Assembly: GCA_963803085.1 (NCBI GenBank)
Contig: CAWDLE010000006.1
Span: 14,423 to 78,422 of the forward strand
Reading direction: 5' to 3'
Origin: JACVRW01 sp963803085
GTDB taxonomy: Bacteria > Actinomycetota > Thermoleophilia > Solirubrobacterales > Thermoleophilaceae
Length of the DNA: 64,000 nucleotides
Each line of letters starts with the position of its first letter. Within the stretch, counting starts at the first letter, position 1. A model generated the notes under the pieces. The model searched no databases, was not told the DNA's origin, and worked only from the letters and a program-made list of their open reading frames with translations. The translations under genes were made by a program, and so were the position numbers. This document shows, in pieces, positions 31,496 through 39,365 of the stretch.

Positions 31496-33135
31496 GCCCG
31501 CGCCGCCTCGGGCTCGTCGACCCAGGCCGACGCGACGGGTGACGCCTCCACCTCGCTGGCGCCGGCGCGCCCGGACATCCGGATCATCAGCGCCACAGGC
31601 AGGAGACCCACCAGCACGATCAGGAGCGCGGGCAGCGCCGCAGTCTGGAAGAGCGACTCGGTTGTTGCCTGCCAAACCGCGATGGCGAGCGTGTCGCCGC
31701 CGAGCGGCCGCAGGAGCAGCGTGGCGGGCAGCTCCTTCATCACCTCCACGAAGACGAGCAGCGCGGCCGTGACGAGACCTGTGCGGAGCAGCGGCACGTG
31801 CACGCGCGCGAGCACGTCGAGGCGGTCGGCGCCGAGTCCACGGGCGGCGTCGTCGAGCTGGCGCGGGATGCGCAGCAGGCTCGCCTCGATCGCGCCCCAG
31901 GCGAGGGCGAGGAAGCGAACGACGTAGGCGTAGAAGAGTCCGATCACTGTGCCGGTGAGCAGTAGTCCCGTGCCCGCCACTCCGTCGATGCGCCGCTCGA
32001 GCCAGCCGAGCGGCACTATCACCGCCACGGCGACAACGGAGCCCGGCAGGCCGTATCCGATCGTAGCGGTGCGGGCCGCGATGGCGGCCGTTCTGGAGGC
32101 GCTCGCGCGGACCCCGTATGCCAGCAGCAGAGCCGCCACCGGCACGAGCAGCGCGCTCATCCCGGAGAGCAGCAAGCTGTTGCGAGTGGAGGTGGCGAAC
32201 TCGGGGGCGAGCAGGCCGTCCCTGATCGACTCCACCGACCACACGGCGAGCTGCGCGAGCGGGGCGCCCACCACCCCACCGACGAGCGCGAGCGGCAGGA
32301 TCACCGCGGCCGCGGCCGAGAGTCCGTGCAGGCGCACCGGCCGCACCACGTCGCCGCTCGCCGCCAGCTGGGCGTGCCGCGCCCGACCGCGCGCCAGGCG
32401 CTCGAGCACCAGCAGCGTGAGGGTGACCGACACGAGCAGCGTGGCGAACTGCATGGCCGCGTCGCGATCAAAGGCGTTGAACCAGACGCGGTAGATCGCG
32501 TCCGTGAACGTGCGGACGCCGAGCAGGTTGACGGTGCCGAAGTCGGCGAGCGCCTCCATCAGGGCGAGCGCCACCCCGCCGAGGATCGCCGGCCGCGCAA
32601 GCGGCAGGCCCACGCGTAGGATCGCCCGGCGGCGCGAGAGCCCCAGGCCGCGCGCGGCCTCGATCAGCGTGCGCGACTGGCTGAGGAAAGCCGCCCGCGC
32701 CAGCAGGTAGACGTACGGGTACAGCACCAGCGTGAAGATGCAGACGGCCCCCAGCGTGGAGCGGATGCCGGGTAGGTCGAGCCCCAGCGCGAAGAGCGTG
32801 AAGACGTAGCCGGGCATCGCGAGCGGCAGCACGAGCGCCCACTCGATCCAGCGCCGGCCCGGGAACTCGAAGAAGGACACGAGCGCGGCGAGCGAGGTGC
32901 CGAGCAGGAACGTGCCGGCCCCGACGCCCACGAGCAGGAACGCCGTGGCCTCGATCGCCTCGGGCAGGAGGCCCGAGAAGCGCGAGAGCCCGCCCGGGGC
33001 GAAGATGAAGGAGAGCGGCAGGCCGATGAGCGGTCCCGCCACGAGCAGCGCGCAGAGGACGGTGCCGATGGCGAAGCCATCAAGCTGTCGCCGTTGCGCA
33101 AGCGGCGGGCGTTGCCCGACGCGCAGCGACCTCAT
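31492..33135 (-). CDS. Iron(III)-type ABC transporter permease (FbpB-like)
   Basis: A 547-residue integral membrane protein with about 12 transmembrane segments in two homologous halves. Each half has an EAA-type loop (EAARGLGLSRRRAILRVGLPLARP and DDAARGLGADRLDVLARVHVPLL, here as EAARGLGLSRRR and DDAARGLGADRL). This two-in-one layout is characteristic of FbpB/SfuB ferric permeases. It overlaps the ATPase gene by four bases and follows the binding-protein gene after four bases. Confidence 0.88.
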   Translation of the reverse strand: MRSLRVGQRPPLAQRRQLDGFAIGTVLCALLVAGPLIGLPLSFIFAPGGLSRFSGLLPEAIEATAFLLVGVGAGTFLLGTSLAALVSFFEFPGRRWIEWALVLPLAMPGYVFTLFALGLDLPGIRSTLGAVCIFTLVLYPYVYLLARAAFLSQSRTLIEAARGLGLSRRRAILRVGLPLARPAILGGVALALMEALADFGTVNLLGVRTFTDAIYRVWFNAFDRDAAMQFATLLVSVTLTLLVLERLARGRARHAQLAASGDVVRPVRLHGLSAAAAVILPLALVGGVVGAPLAQLAVWSVESIRDGLLAPEFATSTRNSLLLSGMSALLVPVAALLLAYGVRASASRTAAIAARTATIGYGLPGSVVAVAVIVPLGWLERRIDGVAGTGLLLTGTVIGLFYAYVVRFLALAWGAIEASLLRIPRQLDDAARGLGADRLDVLARVHVPLLRTGLVTAALLVFVEVMKELPATLLLRPLGGDTLAIAVWQATTESLFQTAALPALLIVLVGLLPVALMIRMSGRAGASEVEASPVASAWVDEPEAARA

Positions 33136-33139
33136 CCCC

Positions 33140-34156
33140 TCAGTCCCAACCGACCTCGTCCATCAGGTTGAGCGCCTCCGTGAGGTGCGCGCCAGCGCCG
33201 TCCACGTCGATGACGTCCTGCTTGAAGTCGCCGAACTGGGCTATCTGCGGCGACGGCTGCGCTCCCTCGACCACAGGGAACTCGTGGTTGTTCAGCGCGA
33301 ACACCTCCTGCTGCTTCGGCTCGAGCAGGAACTCGATCAGCTGGCGCGCCTCCTCGCGGTGGTCGGTCCCGCGTACCACGCCGATCCCGGACAGGTTCAC
33401 GTGCGTGCCGCGTCCCTGCTGGTCGGCCCACTCGAGCGTCACCGGGAAGTCGGGGTCCTCCTCGAGCTCGCGGCCGAGGTAGTAGGAGTTGGTGAGGCCG
33501 ACGTCGCAGTCGCCGTCCGCGATGGCGTCCAGCACGTCCGTGTCCGAGCCGAGGATGGTCGGGTCGTTCGCCATCCAGCGGCGCAGCATGCGCTCGGTGG
33601 CGGCGCGCCCGTCCTTCGCGAGCCTGTCGGCCACGAACGACGTGTTGTACTCGCTCGTCCCCGAGCGCAGGCAGAGCCGGCCCTTCCACTTCGGGTCGCC
33701 GAGGCCCTCGTAGGTGGTCACCTCGCCGGCCGCCACCCGCTCCGTCGAGCGCATGATCGTTCGCGCGCGCAGTGTCAGGCCGTACCAGGTGCCGTCCGGA
33801 TCGCTCACGTCGGGAGCCGCATCGCCGATCTTGACCGGCTCGAGCAGGCCGGCCTCCTTTGCGCGCCAGAGGTTGGCGGCGTCGACCGTGATCAGAACGT
33901 CGGCGGGCGTGTTGTCTCCCTCGGTCTTGAGCCGCTCATACAGCTCCGACGCGTCTCCGCCGCGCAGGCGCAGGTCATTGCCCGTGTCCTTGGCGAAGCG
34001 CTCGAAGGGCTCCTCCTCGCCGTAATGAGAGCGGGCGGAGTAGATCACCAGCTCGTCCGAGGACGAGCCCGACGTGGCCAGGATCACGCCGACGAAGGCG
34101 AGCAGCACAAGGATGGCGCCGCCGGTCAGGAGTGCGAGCAGGCTGCGGCGCGACAT
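33140..34156 (-). CDS. Iron(III)-type ABC transporter substrate-binding protein (FbpA-like)
   Basis: A 338-residue extracytoplasmic binding protein. An N-terminal basic stretch and hydrophobic helix (LLALLTGGAILVLLAFVGVI) act as membrane anchor or signal. The mature part begins ELVIYSARSHYGEE, as in FbpA/FutA proteins, and contains TSEYNTSFVADRL and GLTNSYYLGREL, where paired tyrosines bind Fe(III). There is no lipobox. The ATG at 34154-34156 was chosen; upstream frame is antisense of the small lipoprotein gene. Confidence 0.87.
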   Translation of the reverse strand: MSRRSLLALLTGGAILVLLAFVGVILATSGSSSDELVIYSARSHYGEEEPFERFAKDTGNDLRLRGGDASELYERLKTEGDNTPADVLITVDAANLWRAKEAGLLEPVKIGDAAPDVSDPDGTWYGLTLRARTIMRSTERVAAGEVTTYEGLGDPKWKGRLCLRSGTSEYNTSFVADRLAKDGRAATERMLRRWMANDPTILGSDTDVLDAIADGDCDVGLTNSYYLGRELEEDPDFPVTLEWADQQGRGTHVNLSGIGVVRGTDHREEARQLIEFLLEPKQQEVFALNNHEFPVVEGAQPSPQIAQFGDFKQDVIDVDGAGAHLTEALNLMDEVGWD

Positions 34157-34160
34157 GGCC

Positions 34161-34376
34161 CTACGGCGTGGTCTCGGTGCCGGTCGCCTCGGGCTCGGTC
34201 TCGCCCGTGGTCTCGGTGCCCGTGGTCGCCTCGGTGCCCGTGCCGGTGGTCTCTGTGCCCGTTCCGTCCTCGAACTGGACGTCGCCGCTGCGCTCCTCGC
34301 CGCAGGCCGCGACGCCAATTGCAGCGCCGGTTCCGAGGGTCGCCGCGATCACGACTGTGGCCGTCTTTCGCATCAT
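34161..34376 (-). CDS. Small Thr/Glu-rich lipoprotein heading the iron operon
   Basis: About 71 residues. A signal peptide (TATVVIAATLGTGAAIG) with lipobox GVAAC is followed by ~40 residues made almost only of Gly, Thr and Glu (GTETTGTGTEATTG, TETTGETEPEATGTETTP). The tail looks unstructured and acidic. ATG 34374-34376 lies seven bases after TACCCT; two more codons upstream are possible. It is the first gene of the iron transporter operon, behind an iron box. It may be a surface iron- or cell-wall-associated peptide; function unknown. Confidence 0.65.
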   Translation of the reverse strand: MMRKTATVVIAATLGTGAAIGVAACGEERSGDVQFEDGTGTETTGTGTEATTGTETTGETEPEATGTETTP

Positions 34377-34381
34377 GCGCA

Positions 34382-34395
34382 TTAGGGTAGCCTAA
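34382..34395. promoter_or_regulatory. IdeR/DtxR-like iron box over the Fbp-operon -10
   Basis: TTAGGGTAGCCTAA closely matches the half-sites of the DtxR/IdeR consensus (TTAGG...CCTAA). It contains TACCCT (34389-34384, minus strand), the -10 box seven bases before the lipoprotein start. Iron-loaded regulator bound here would block the iron-uptake operon. sufB starts 52 bases away on the other strand and could be co-regulated. A short palindrome GACCCCGGGGGTC (34400-34412) lies alongside. Confidence 0.7.
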
Positions 34396-34432
34396 CTCCG
34401 ACCCCGGGGGTCTGGAAAGCCGCCCGGCGCGC

Positions 34433-34438
34433 TATCCT
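34433..34438 (+). promoter_or_regulatory. -10 box of sufB
   Basis: TATCCT lies eight bases before the sufB ATG at 34447, matching the spacing seen at many starts in this window. AGGGG just before the ATG could also serve as a weak ribosome site. Confidence 0.5.
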
Positions 34439-34446
34439 AGGGGTGT

Positions 34447-35904
34447 ATGGCAGCCCCTGACAAAACCCGTGTCCAGAAGCCCAGCCCGATCAAGGAGGAC
34501 GAGCAGGGCCAGCTCGTCGCCAAGAAGGGGATCTCCCGCGACGTGATCGCGGAGCTCTCCAAGATCAAGGGCGAGCCGGAGTGGATGCGCGAGAAGCGCA
34601 TCAAGTCCTACGAGATCTTCGAGCGCAAGCCGATCCCGACCTGGGGCGTGGACCTCTCGGACCTCGACCTGTCCGAGCTCGTGCTCTACTCCCCGCCCGA
34701 GGCGGGCCGCTACGACAGCTGGGACGACGTTCCAGACGAGCAGAAGGACACCTTCGAGAAGCTCGGCATCCCGCAGGCGGAGCGCGAGCACCTCGCCGGC
34801 GTGGTGGGCGTGTGGCGCCAGGAGCCCTTCTACGAGGGGCTCAAGAAGGAGTACGCGGACCAGGGAATCATCTTCTGCGCCATGGACACGGCGGTCACCG
34901 AGCACGAGGACCTCGTGCGCGAGTACTTCATGAAGAAGTGCGTGCCGCCGCAGGACAACAAGTTCTCGGCGCTGCACGGCGCGGTCTGGTCAGGTGGCTC
35001 GTTCCTGTACGTGCCGAAGGACGTGAAGGTCGACCTGCCGCTGCAGGCCTACTTCCGCATGGAGGGCGCCAACGAGGGCACCTTCGAGCACACGCTGATC
35101 ATCGCCGACTCGGGCTCCGAGGTGAACTACATCGAGGGCTGCACCGCGCAGACCTACTCGGTCAACTCGATGCACTCCGCGGTGGTCGAGATCTTCGTCA
35201 AGGAGGGCGCGAAGGCCCGCTACACGACCGTCCAGAACTGGTCGAAGGACGTGTTCAACCTGAACACGAAGCGGGCGATCGTCGAGGCCAACGGCACCGT
35301 CGAGTGGGTCGGCGGCTCCATGGGCGCCAAGAAGGTCATGCTCTACCCCGGCTCCTTCCTGATCGGCGAGGGCGCGCGCGCAGACCACCTCAACGTGGGC
35401 GTGGCCTCCGGCGACGTGTGGAAGGACACCGGCGCAAAGGTCGTGCACCTGGCGCCGAACACCACCTCCAACATCCTCGCCAAGTCGATCTCCAAGGACG
35501 GCGGGATCATGGGCTACCGCGGTCTCGTCCGCATGGGCCACAACTCGCAGGGCTCGAAGGCCCGCGTGCAGTGCGACGGCCTCATGATGGACGACCGCTC
35601 GCGCTCGGACACCTGGCCCGACATCCAGATCCAGAACCCCCACGTGACCGTGGCCCACGAGGCCGTGGTCGGCAAGATCTCCGACGAGCAGCTCTTCTAC
35701 CTCCAGTCACGCGGCCTCTCCGAGGAGGAGGCGGCCGCGATGATCGTGAACGGCTTCATCGAGCCGGTCACGAAGGAGCTGCCGATGGAGTACGCCGTCG
35801 AGCTGAATCGCTTGATCCAGCTCGAGATGGTCGACAGCGATCGGCTGACCCGCCGCGGCGGCATCGGACCGCGCCTGAGCCGCCGCCGATTACAGCGGCG
35901 GTGA
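34447..35904 (+). CDS. sufB: Fe-S assembly scaffold protein SufB
   Basis: A SufB scaffold of 485 residues as read: SYEIFERKPIPTWGVDLS, IIFCAMDTAVTEHEDLV, NYIEGCTAQTYSVNSMH, TVQNWSKDVFNLNTKR and HNSQGSKARVQCDGLMM are SufB-specific. It assembles clusters with SufC and SufD, encoded 12 kb away. The last ~17 residues (arginine-rich) are unlike SufB. One extra base near 35839 would turn MVDSD into MVDSIG and a stop at 35846-35848, the usual SufB ending. The gene is divergent from the iron-uptake operon across an iron box. Confidence 0.93.
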   Translation: MAAPDKTRVQKPSPIKEDEQGQLVAKKGISRDVIAELSKIKGEPEWMREKRIKSYEIFERKPIPTWGVDLSDLDLSELVLYSPPEAGRYDSWDDVPDEQKDTFEKLGIPQAEREHLAGVVGVWRQEPFYEGLKKEYADQGIIFCAMDTAVTEHEDLVREYFMKKCVPPQDNKFSALHGAVWSGGSFLYVPKDVKVDLPLQAYFRMEGANEGTFEHTLIIADSGSEVNYIEGCTAQTYSVNSMHSAVVEIFVKEGAKARYTTVQNWSKDVFNLNTKRAIVEANGTVEWVGGSMGAKKVMLYPGSFLIGEGARADHLNVGVASGDVWKDTGAKVVHLAPNTTSNILAKSISKDGGIMGYRGLVRMGHNSQGSKARVQCDGLMMDDRSRSDTWPDIQIQNPHVTVAHEAVVGKISDEQLFYLQSRGLSEEEAAAMIVNGFIEPVTKELPMEYAVELNRLIQLEMVDSDRLTRRGGIGPRLSRRRLQRR

Positions 35905-36181
35905 AGGGGTCAGGTCGACAACTCGCAGTTCGAGCCCTCACGATGGCGGGTTAGGCGTGTTGCGGCTCTATTTGAACGAAAACCTGAGGCACCCCGGGCT
36001 TGGGACGGGGGTTAAGCGAGTTGTGGACCCCATTTGGGTGACCCCCTCAATGCCGCAGTTAGCCCGGCCGAGACCGGCACGCGGGTGGCGCCGGCCCCTC
36101 GCCGCGTCGCGTTGATCGGTTAGTAAAAAGCCGCCTAACGAGGGTTGCCCTCCGGCGCGGGCGCGGCCTTAGCGTCCGCGC
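35905..36181. other. Intergenic region with imperfect repeats
   Basis: About 275 bases without a gene. Two imperfect direct repeats of the form GGGTTA-n-GCG-n-GTTG-n-GG...ATTTG lie at 35948-35974 and 36009-36036. An inverted repeat GTTAG-n11-CTAAC (36119-36139) precedes the lipase promoter, whose -10 box TAGCGT (36170-36175) is six bases before the ATG. No RNA gene was recognised. Confidence 0.4.
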
Positions 36182-36826
36182 ATGAGAAAAACTCTCGTAG
36201 TGCTACTCGCTGCGTCCGCCGTGCTCGTGCCGGCGGCGTCGGCCCAGGCCGCCGAGCCCATCCTGTTCGTTCACGGGTGGAGCTCCAGCGGCTCGGTCTG
36301 GAACACCATGATCAGCCGCTTCCAGGCTGACGGGTTCACCAACCTCAACAACTGGTCGTACAACACCGCGCAGTCGAACAGGACGACCGCCAGCCAGATC
36401 GCGACGAAGGTGAGCCAGATCCGTGCGGCCACGGGCGCCGCGAAGGTCGACATCATCACCCACTCCATGGGTGGGCTCTCGTCACGCTGGTACGTGAAGT
36501 TCCTCGGCGGCTCGAGCTCGGTCGACGAGTGGGTCTCGCTCGGCGGGCCGAACCACGGGACGAACCTCGCGAGCCTCTGCTTCTGGCAGACGTCGTGCAT
36601 CGAGATGCGTGCCGGCTCGACATTCCTCTCGCAGCTGAACAGCGGCGACGAGACGCCCGGTGACGTGCGTTACGGCACCTGGTGGTCGCCGTGCGACGAG
36701 GTGATCAATCCGGACTCGAGCATCCTGCTCAGCGGGGCCACGAACACGCGGACCGCGTGCATCCTGCACTCGGGCTACTACGGCAGCTCGACCGTCTACG
36801 GGCAGGTGCGCAACTTCGTGCGCTGA
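36182..36826 (+). CDS. Secreted class 2 lipase (LipA/EstA-like)
   Basis: A 214-residue secreted alpha/beta hydrolase with signal peptide (LVVLLAASAVLVPAASAQA). The mature enzyme starts PILFVHGW. The nucleophile is Ser in THSMGGLSSRW, and candidate triad partners are Asp in NPDSSILLSGATN and His in CILHSGYYGSS. The size matches the minimal lipases of Bacillus subtilis. TAGCGT lies six bases before the ATG, and a strong hairpin follows the stop after 12 bases, so this is a one-gene transcript. Confidence 0.88.
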   Translation: MRKTLVVLLAASAVLVPAASAQAAEPILFVHGWSSSGSVWNTMISRFQADGFTNLNNWSYNTAQSNRTTASQIATKVSQIRAATGAAKVDIITHSMGGLSSRWYVKFLGGSSSVDEWVSLGGPNHGTNLASLCFWQTSCIEMRAGSTFLSQLNSGDETPGDVRYGTWWSPCDEVINPDSSILLSGATNTRTACILHSGYYGSSTVYGQVRNFVR

Positions 36827-36838
36827 CCGGGGAACGGC

Positions 36839-36865
36839 GGGGAGCCTCAACCCCGGAGGCTCCCC
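36839..36865 (+). terminator. Terminator hairpin after the lipase gene
   Basis: GGGGAGCCTC and GAGGCTCCCC form a perfect ten-base stem with a seven-base loop (AACCCCG), 12 bases after the lipase stop. No U-run follows, which is common in high-GC Actinobacteria. It may also shape the leader of the next gene, 17 bases on. Confidence 0.6.
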
Positions 36866-36882
36866 TGCCGATTGCCTTGGGG

Positions 36883-37581
36883 ATGAGCGTGAATGACCTC
36901 GTGCTCGTCCAGGGCATGCACGACACCAAGCTCGCGCTCCGCCGCTGGAACGAGAACCCCATTGCCGTGCTCCGTCCCTGGGCGGTGCTCAGCACCGTGA
37001 TCTCCGTCGGGTTGCTGATGGCGGTCTACCTGATCGCGGAGCTCACGCCGCCGGACGCCACTCGCTACGTGATCCCCGGCGTGACGCAAGAAGCGACGCT
37101 CACCGACTACGGGCACGTTCTGTTCCGCAACTCGCTCGTGCTCGCGCTGCACGCGCTCGCGTGTGTGGCGGGCTTCATGGCGGGCAGTTCGCTCCCGCTG
37201 TCGGCGGCGCATCGCACCGGGCTGTCCAGGTGGGTCCACGAGAAGGCCGGCCCGCTTGCAATCGCCTTCGTCGCCTGCGCCACGCTCTTCTCGCTCGCCA
37301 CGCAGGCGTTCGTGATCGGCGGCACCGCCGCCTCGCTCGCGACCCAGCTCGGCAGCAGCCCGGGACACCTCATGCTGGCGATCACGCCGCATGCACTCCC
37401 GGAGCTGATCGCGCTCTTCCTCCCGCTCGCGGCCTGGATGATCGCGAGCCGCCGGGGCGACTGGCACGAGCTGCTCGCGGCCACGTTCGTCACGGTGGCG
37501 ATCGCCATCCCGGTGCTGCTCGCCGCCGCGGCGGTCGAGACCTGGGTCACGCCGCAGCTGCTGCTCGACCTCGCGTCCTGA
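36883..37581 (+). CDS. SpoIIM/stage II sporulation protein M-like membrane protein
   Basis: A 232-residue protein with about five transmembrane helices (VLSTVISVGLLMAVYLIA, VLALHALACVAGFMAGS, GPLAIAFVACATLFSLA, ALPELIALFLPLAAWMIA, VAIAIPVLLAAAAVE). The HALPELIA motif and layout fit the SpoIIM/DUF95 family. In non-sporulating bacteria these proteins have no settled role. It lies between two hairpins and appears monocistronic. Confidence 0.72.
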   Translation: MSVNDLVLVQGMHDTKLALRRWNENPIAVLRPWAVLSTVISVGLLMAVYLIAELTPPDATRYVIPGVTQEATLTDYGHVLFRNSLVLALHALACVAGFMAGSSLPLSAAHRTGLSRWVHEKAGPLAIAFVACATLFSLATQAFVIGGTAASLATQLGSSPGHLMLAITPHALPELIALFLPLAAWMIASRRGDWHELLAATFVTVAIAIPVLLAAAAVETWVTPQLLLDLAS

Positions 37582-37587
37582 ACGCAA

Positions 37588-37613
37588 ACGGGGCGGCCCG
37601 AAGGCCGCCCCGT
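37588..37613. terminator. Strong terminator hairpin between convergent genes
   Basis: ACGGGGCGGCC-CGAA-GGCCGCCCCGT is a perfect 11-base stem with a stable tetraloop, seven bases after the SpoIIM-like stop. The convergent secreted-protein gene ends 29 bases further on, so it can serve both strands. Confidence 0.7.
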
Positions 37614-37641
37614 TGGATACGACTTCCGCGCTAGGCGGTCC

Positions 37642-38451
37642 TTAGCACTTCGTCTGCTTCGTCGCCGTGAACGTGGCGGGCGCCGCCGTGGCGGTCCGCT
37701 CCGTCGTGAACGTGGCGCGGGTGGTGCGCTTGTTGCCCTTGCACCCGACCTTGCTGTAGAGGCCAACCTTCTTTCCGTTGACCGTCTTCACCTTTTTATT
37801 GATCGAGGTGACCGACTGGCGGATCGAGTTGTCGATCCCGGTAAGCGGGTGCTTCAGGTTCTGCGGGACGGTGAAACGGAGGTCGCTGGCAGTCACGCCA
37901 CCGATCTTCGTCTTGACCCACTTCGCGTTGATCGCTGTGCCGATCGGAAGCGGGCAGCCGACAACGTCGGAGTCGAAGCTCGGCGGCGCCGGCTGGCCGA
38001 AGCTGTCGAGCCGGATCGCCAGGCCGGTACCGAGGTTGTACAGCCTCACCCTGAGGTTGCACGCCGCGCTGTGCTCCAGAGACTGGTCCGTGGTGGCACC
38101 GGCTGCGTTCTTCACGAGGCCGTCGCCGACGAGCGCCTTGCTGCACTTCGAAGGCACGCCGGCCCCGTCATCGAGGTCCGTGAACGGACACTTCGCGGCG
38201 GCCTTGCCGTTGGTCACGAGGCCCTCCGCGCCAATCGCGTACTTCTCGATGACGGTCGCGCGCTTCGTGGCGTCGGACTCGCCCACCTGGAAGCCGATCA
38301 CGAGACCGGTCGGGATGGGCTTCTCCTTGCTGCCCTTGCCCTTCGCGCTCGTAGAAGCCTTGTGGACCTTGTAAGTGTTTGCGGCGAGAGCGACGCTAGT
38401 CACTGCTGCGAGTACGGCAATCGCCAAGGCGGCGATCAAAAGCTTGCGCAT
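37642..38451 (-). CDS. Secreted protein of unknown function
   Basis: A 269-residue exported protein. A signal peptide (LLIAALAIAVLAAVTSVALA) is followed by a basic, Thr/Lys-rich mature part with six scattered cysteines and no recognised domain. Phrases such as PIPTGLVIGFQVGE and DLRFTVPQNLKHPLTGID recall secreted proteins of Thermoleophilia, but no function is known. Unlike most genes here it has a textbook ribosome site (GGAGGAGGA) directly before the ATG, which suggests a leadered and well translated mRNA. Confidence 0.65.
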   Translation of the reverse strand: MRKLLIAALAIAVLAAVTSVALAANTYKVHKASTSAKGKGSKEKPIPTGLVIGFQVGESDATKRATVIEKYAIGAEGLVTNGKAAAKCPFTDLDDGAGVPSKCSKALVGDGLVKNAAGATTDQSLEHSAACNLRVRLYNLGTGLAIRLDSFGQPAPPSFDSDVVGCPLPIGTAINAKWVKTKIGGVTASDLRFTVPQNLKHPLTGIDNSIRQSVTSINKKVKTVNGKKVGLYSKVGCKGNKRTTRATFTTERTATAAPATFTATKQTKC

Positions 38452-38585
38452 TCCTCCTCCTAGAGGCCTGAGACTGTTATGGGGCAACTGCATGCAGCCC
38501 GTGCGAGCACCAGATAGCCAGAGCAGACAGGGCCGATCCACCCTACAACAGCTTTGGGGGCCAAATGTTGCGGCATTCTGTTGGA

Positions 38586-39365
38586 ATGCGGCCGCCCAAG
38601 GAAGCCGAGATCTACGCCCCGGAGTTTCCGGCCGACCTCGAATGGCTGAATGTGGCCTTCCTGCGCATGAACACGCTCATGGGCAGGGGTGCGGTTCTGG
38701 TCGAGTTCTGGGACTTCGCGCGCATCAACTCGCTGCGCACGCTCCCCTACCTCAAGGAGTGGCATTCGCGCTACGCGGACGCCGGCCTGCGGGTGGTCGG
38801 GGTGCACACGCCCGGCTACTCGTTCGGGCGCGACCGGGACACGGTCGCCCGTGCCGTCGAGCGGCTCGAGATCGCTTACCCGGTCCTGCTCGACCCCGAT
38901 TTCAGGACTTGGCGCGAGTACGGAAACAAGGGCTGGCCGGGGCGCTACCTGTTCGACCGTTCCGGCAAGTTGGCGGATGTCCACTACGGAGAGGGCGAAT
39001 ACGAGGACACCGAGCTCGCCATCGGCGAGTGCCTCGACATCGACGTGGAGCCCATGCAGCCGCTGCGCCCCGAGGACGTGCCAGGCACGCTGCTCGAGCC
39101 GCAGACCGCCGACATCACGCTGCCGGCCGGGCGCGACCGCCTCGAGCTGGTGCGGGACTGGACCGACGGCGAGGACTGGATCGCCGCCGCCGATGCGGGC
39201 GCCGCCGCCAGCTTCGAGTTCACCGCCGGCGCGGCTTACGCAGCGCTGTCAGGCGGCGAGATCGAGCCGGGCCTCTACGAGACGGACGGAACCGTCGAGG
39301 CGGAATTCCCGGGACTCCGCCTCCACGGGGTGCAGTTCACGCCTGTCCCGCCAGCGCGGTCCTGA
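38586..39365 (+). CDS. Thioredoxin-fold (DipZ/TlpA-like) protein lacking catalytic cysteines
   Basis: A 259-residue protein. The first ~140 residues match the redoxin domain of DipZ-type proteins (AVLVEFWDFARINSLRTLPYL, RVVGVHTPGYSFG, YPVLLDPDFRTWREYGNKGWP, here as fragments). Residues 140-259 are a beta-rich DipZ-like C-terminal domain. Where relatives have CINC, this protein has RINS, so both redox cysteines are missing and it cannot act as a dithiol oxidoreductase. It may bind or scaffold instead. No signal peptide, so probably cytoplasmic. Its end overlaps the convergent ispH by 29 bases. Confidence 0.75.
   Translation: MRPPKEAEIYAPEFPADLEWLNVAFLRMNTLMGRGAVLVEFWDFARINSLRTLPYLKEWHSRYADAGLRVVGVHTPGYSFGRDRDTVARAVERLEIAYPVLLDPDFRTWREYGNKGWPGRYLFDRSGKLADVHYGEGEYEDTELAIGECLDIDVEPMQPLRPEDVPGTLLEPQTADITLPAGRDRLELVRDWTDGEDWIAAADAGAAASFEFTAGAAYAALSGGEIEPGLYETDGTVEAEFPGLRLHGVQFTPVPPARS

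Noticed and set aside
34132..34395. Plus-strand Val/Ser/Pro-rich repeat protein
   Set aside because: It is the antisense of the Thr/Glu-rich lipoprotein, which has a signal peptide, lipobox and promoter.
35906..35918. Third copy of the REP-like palindrome (AAGGGGTCAGG)
   Set aside because: Only about ten bases match and there is no second arm.
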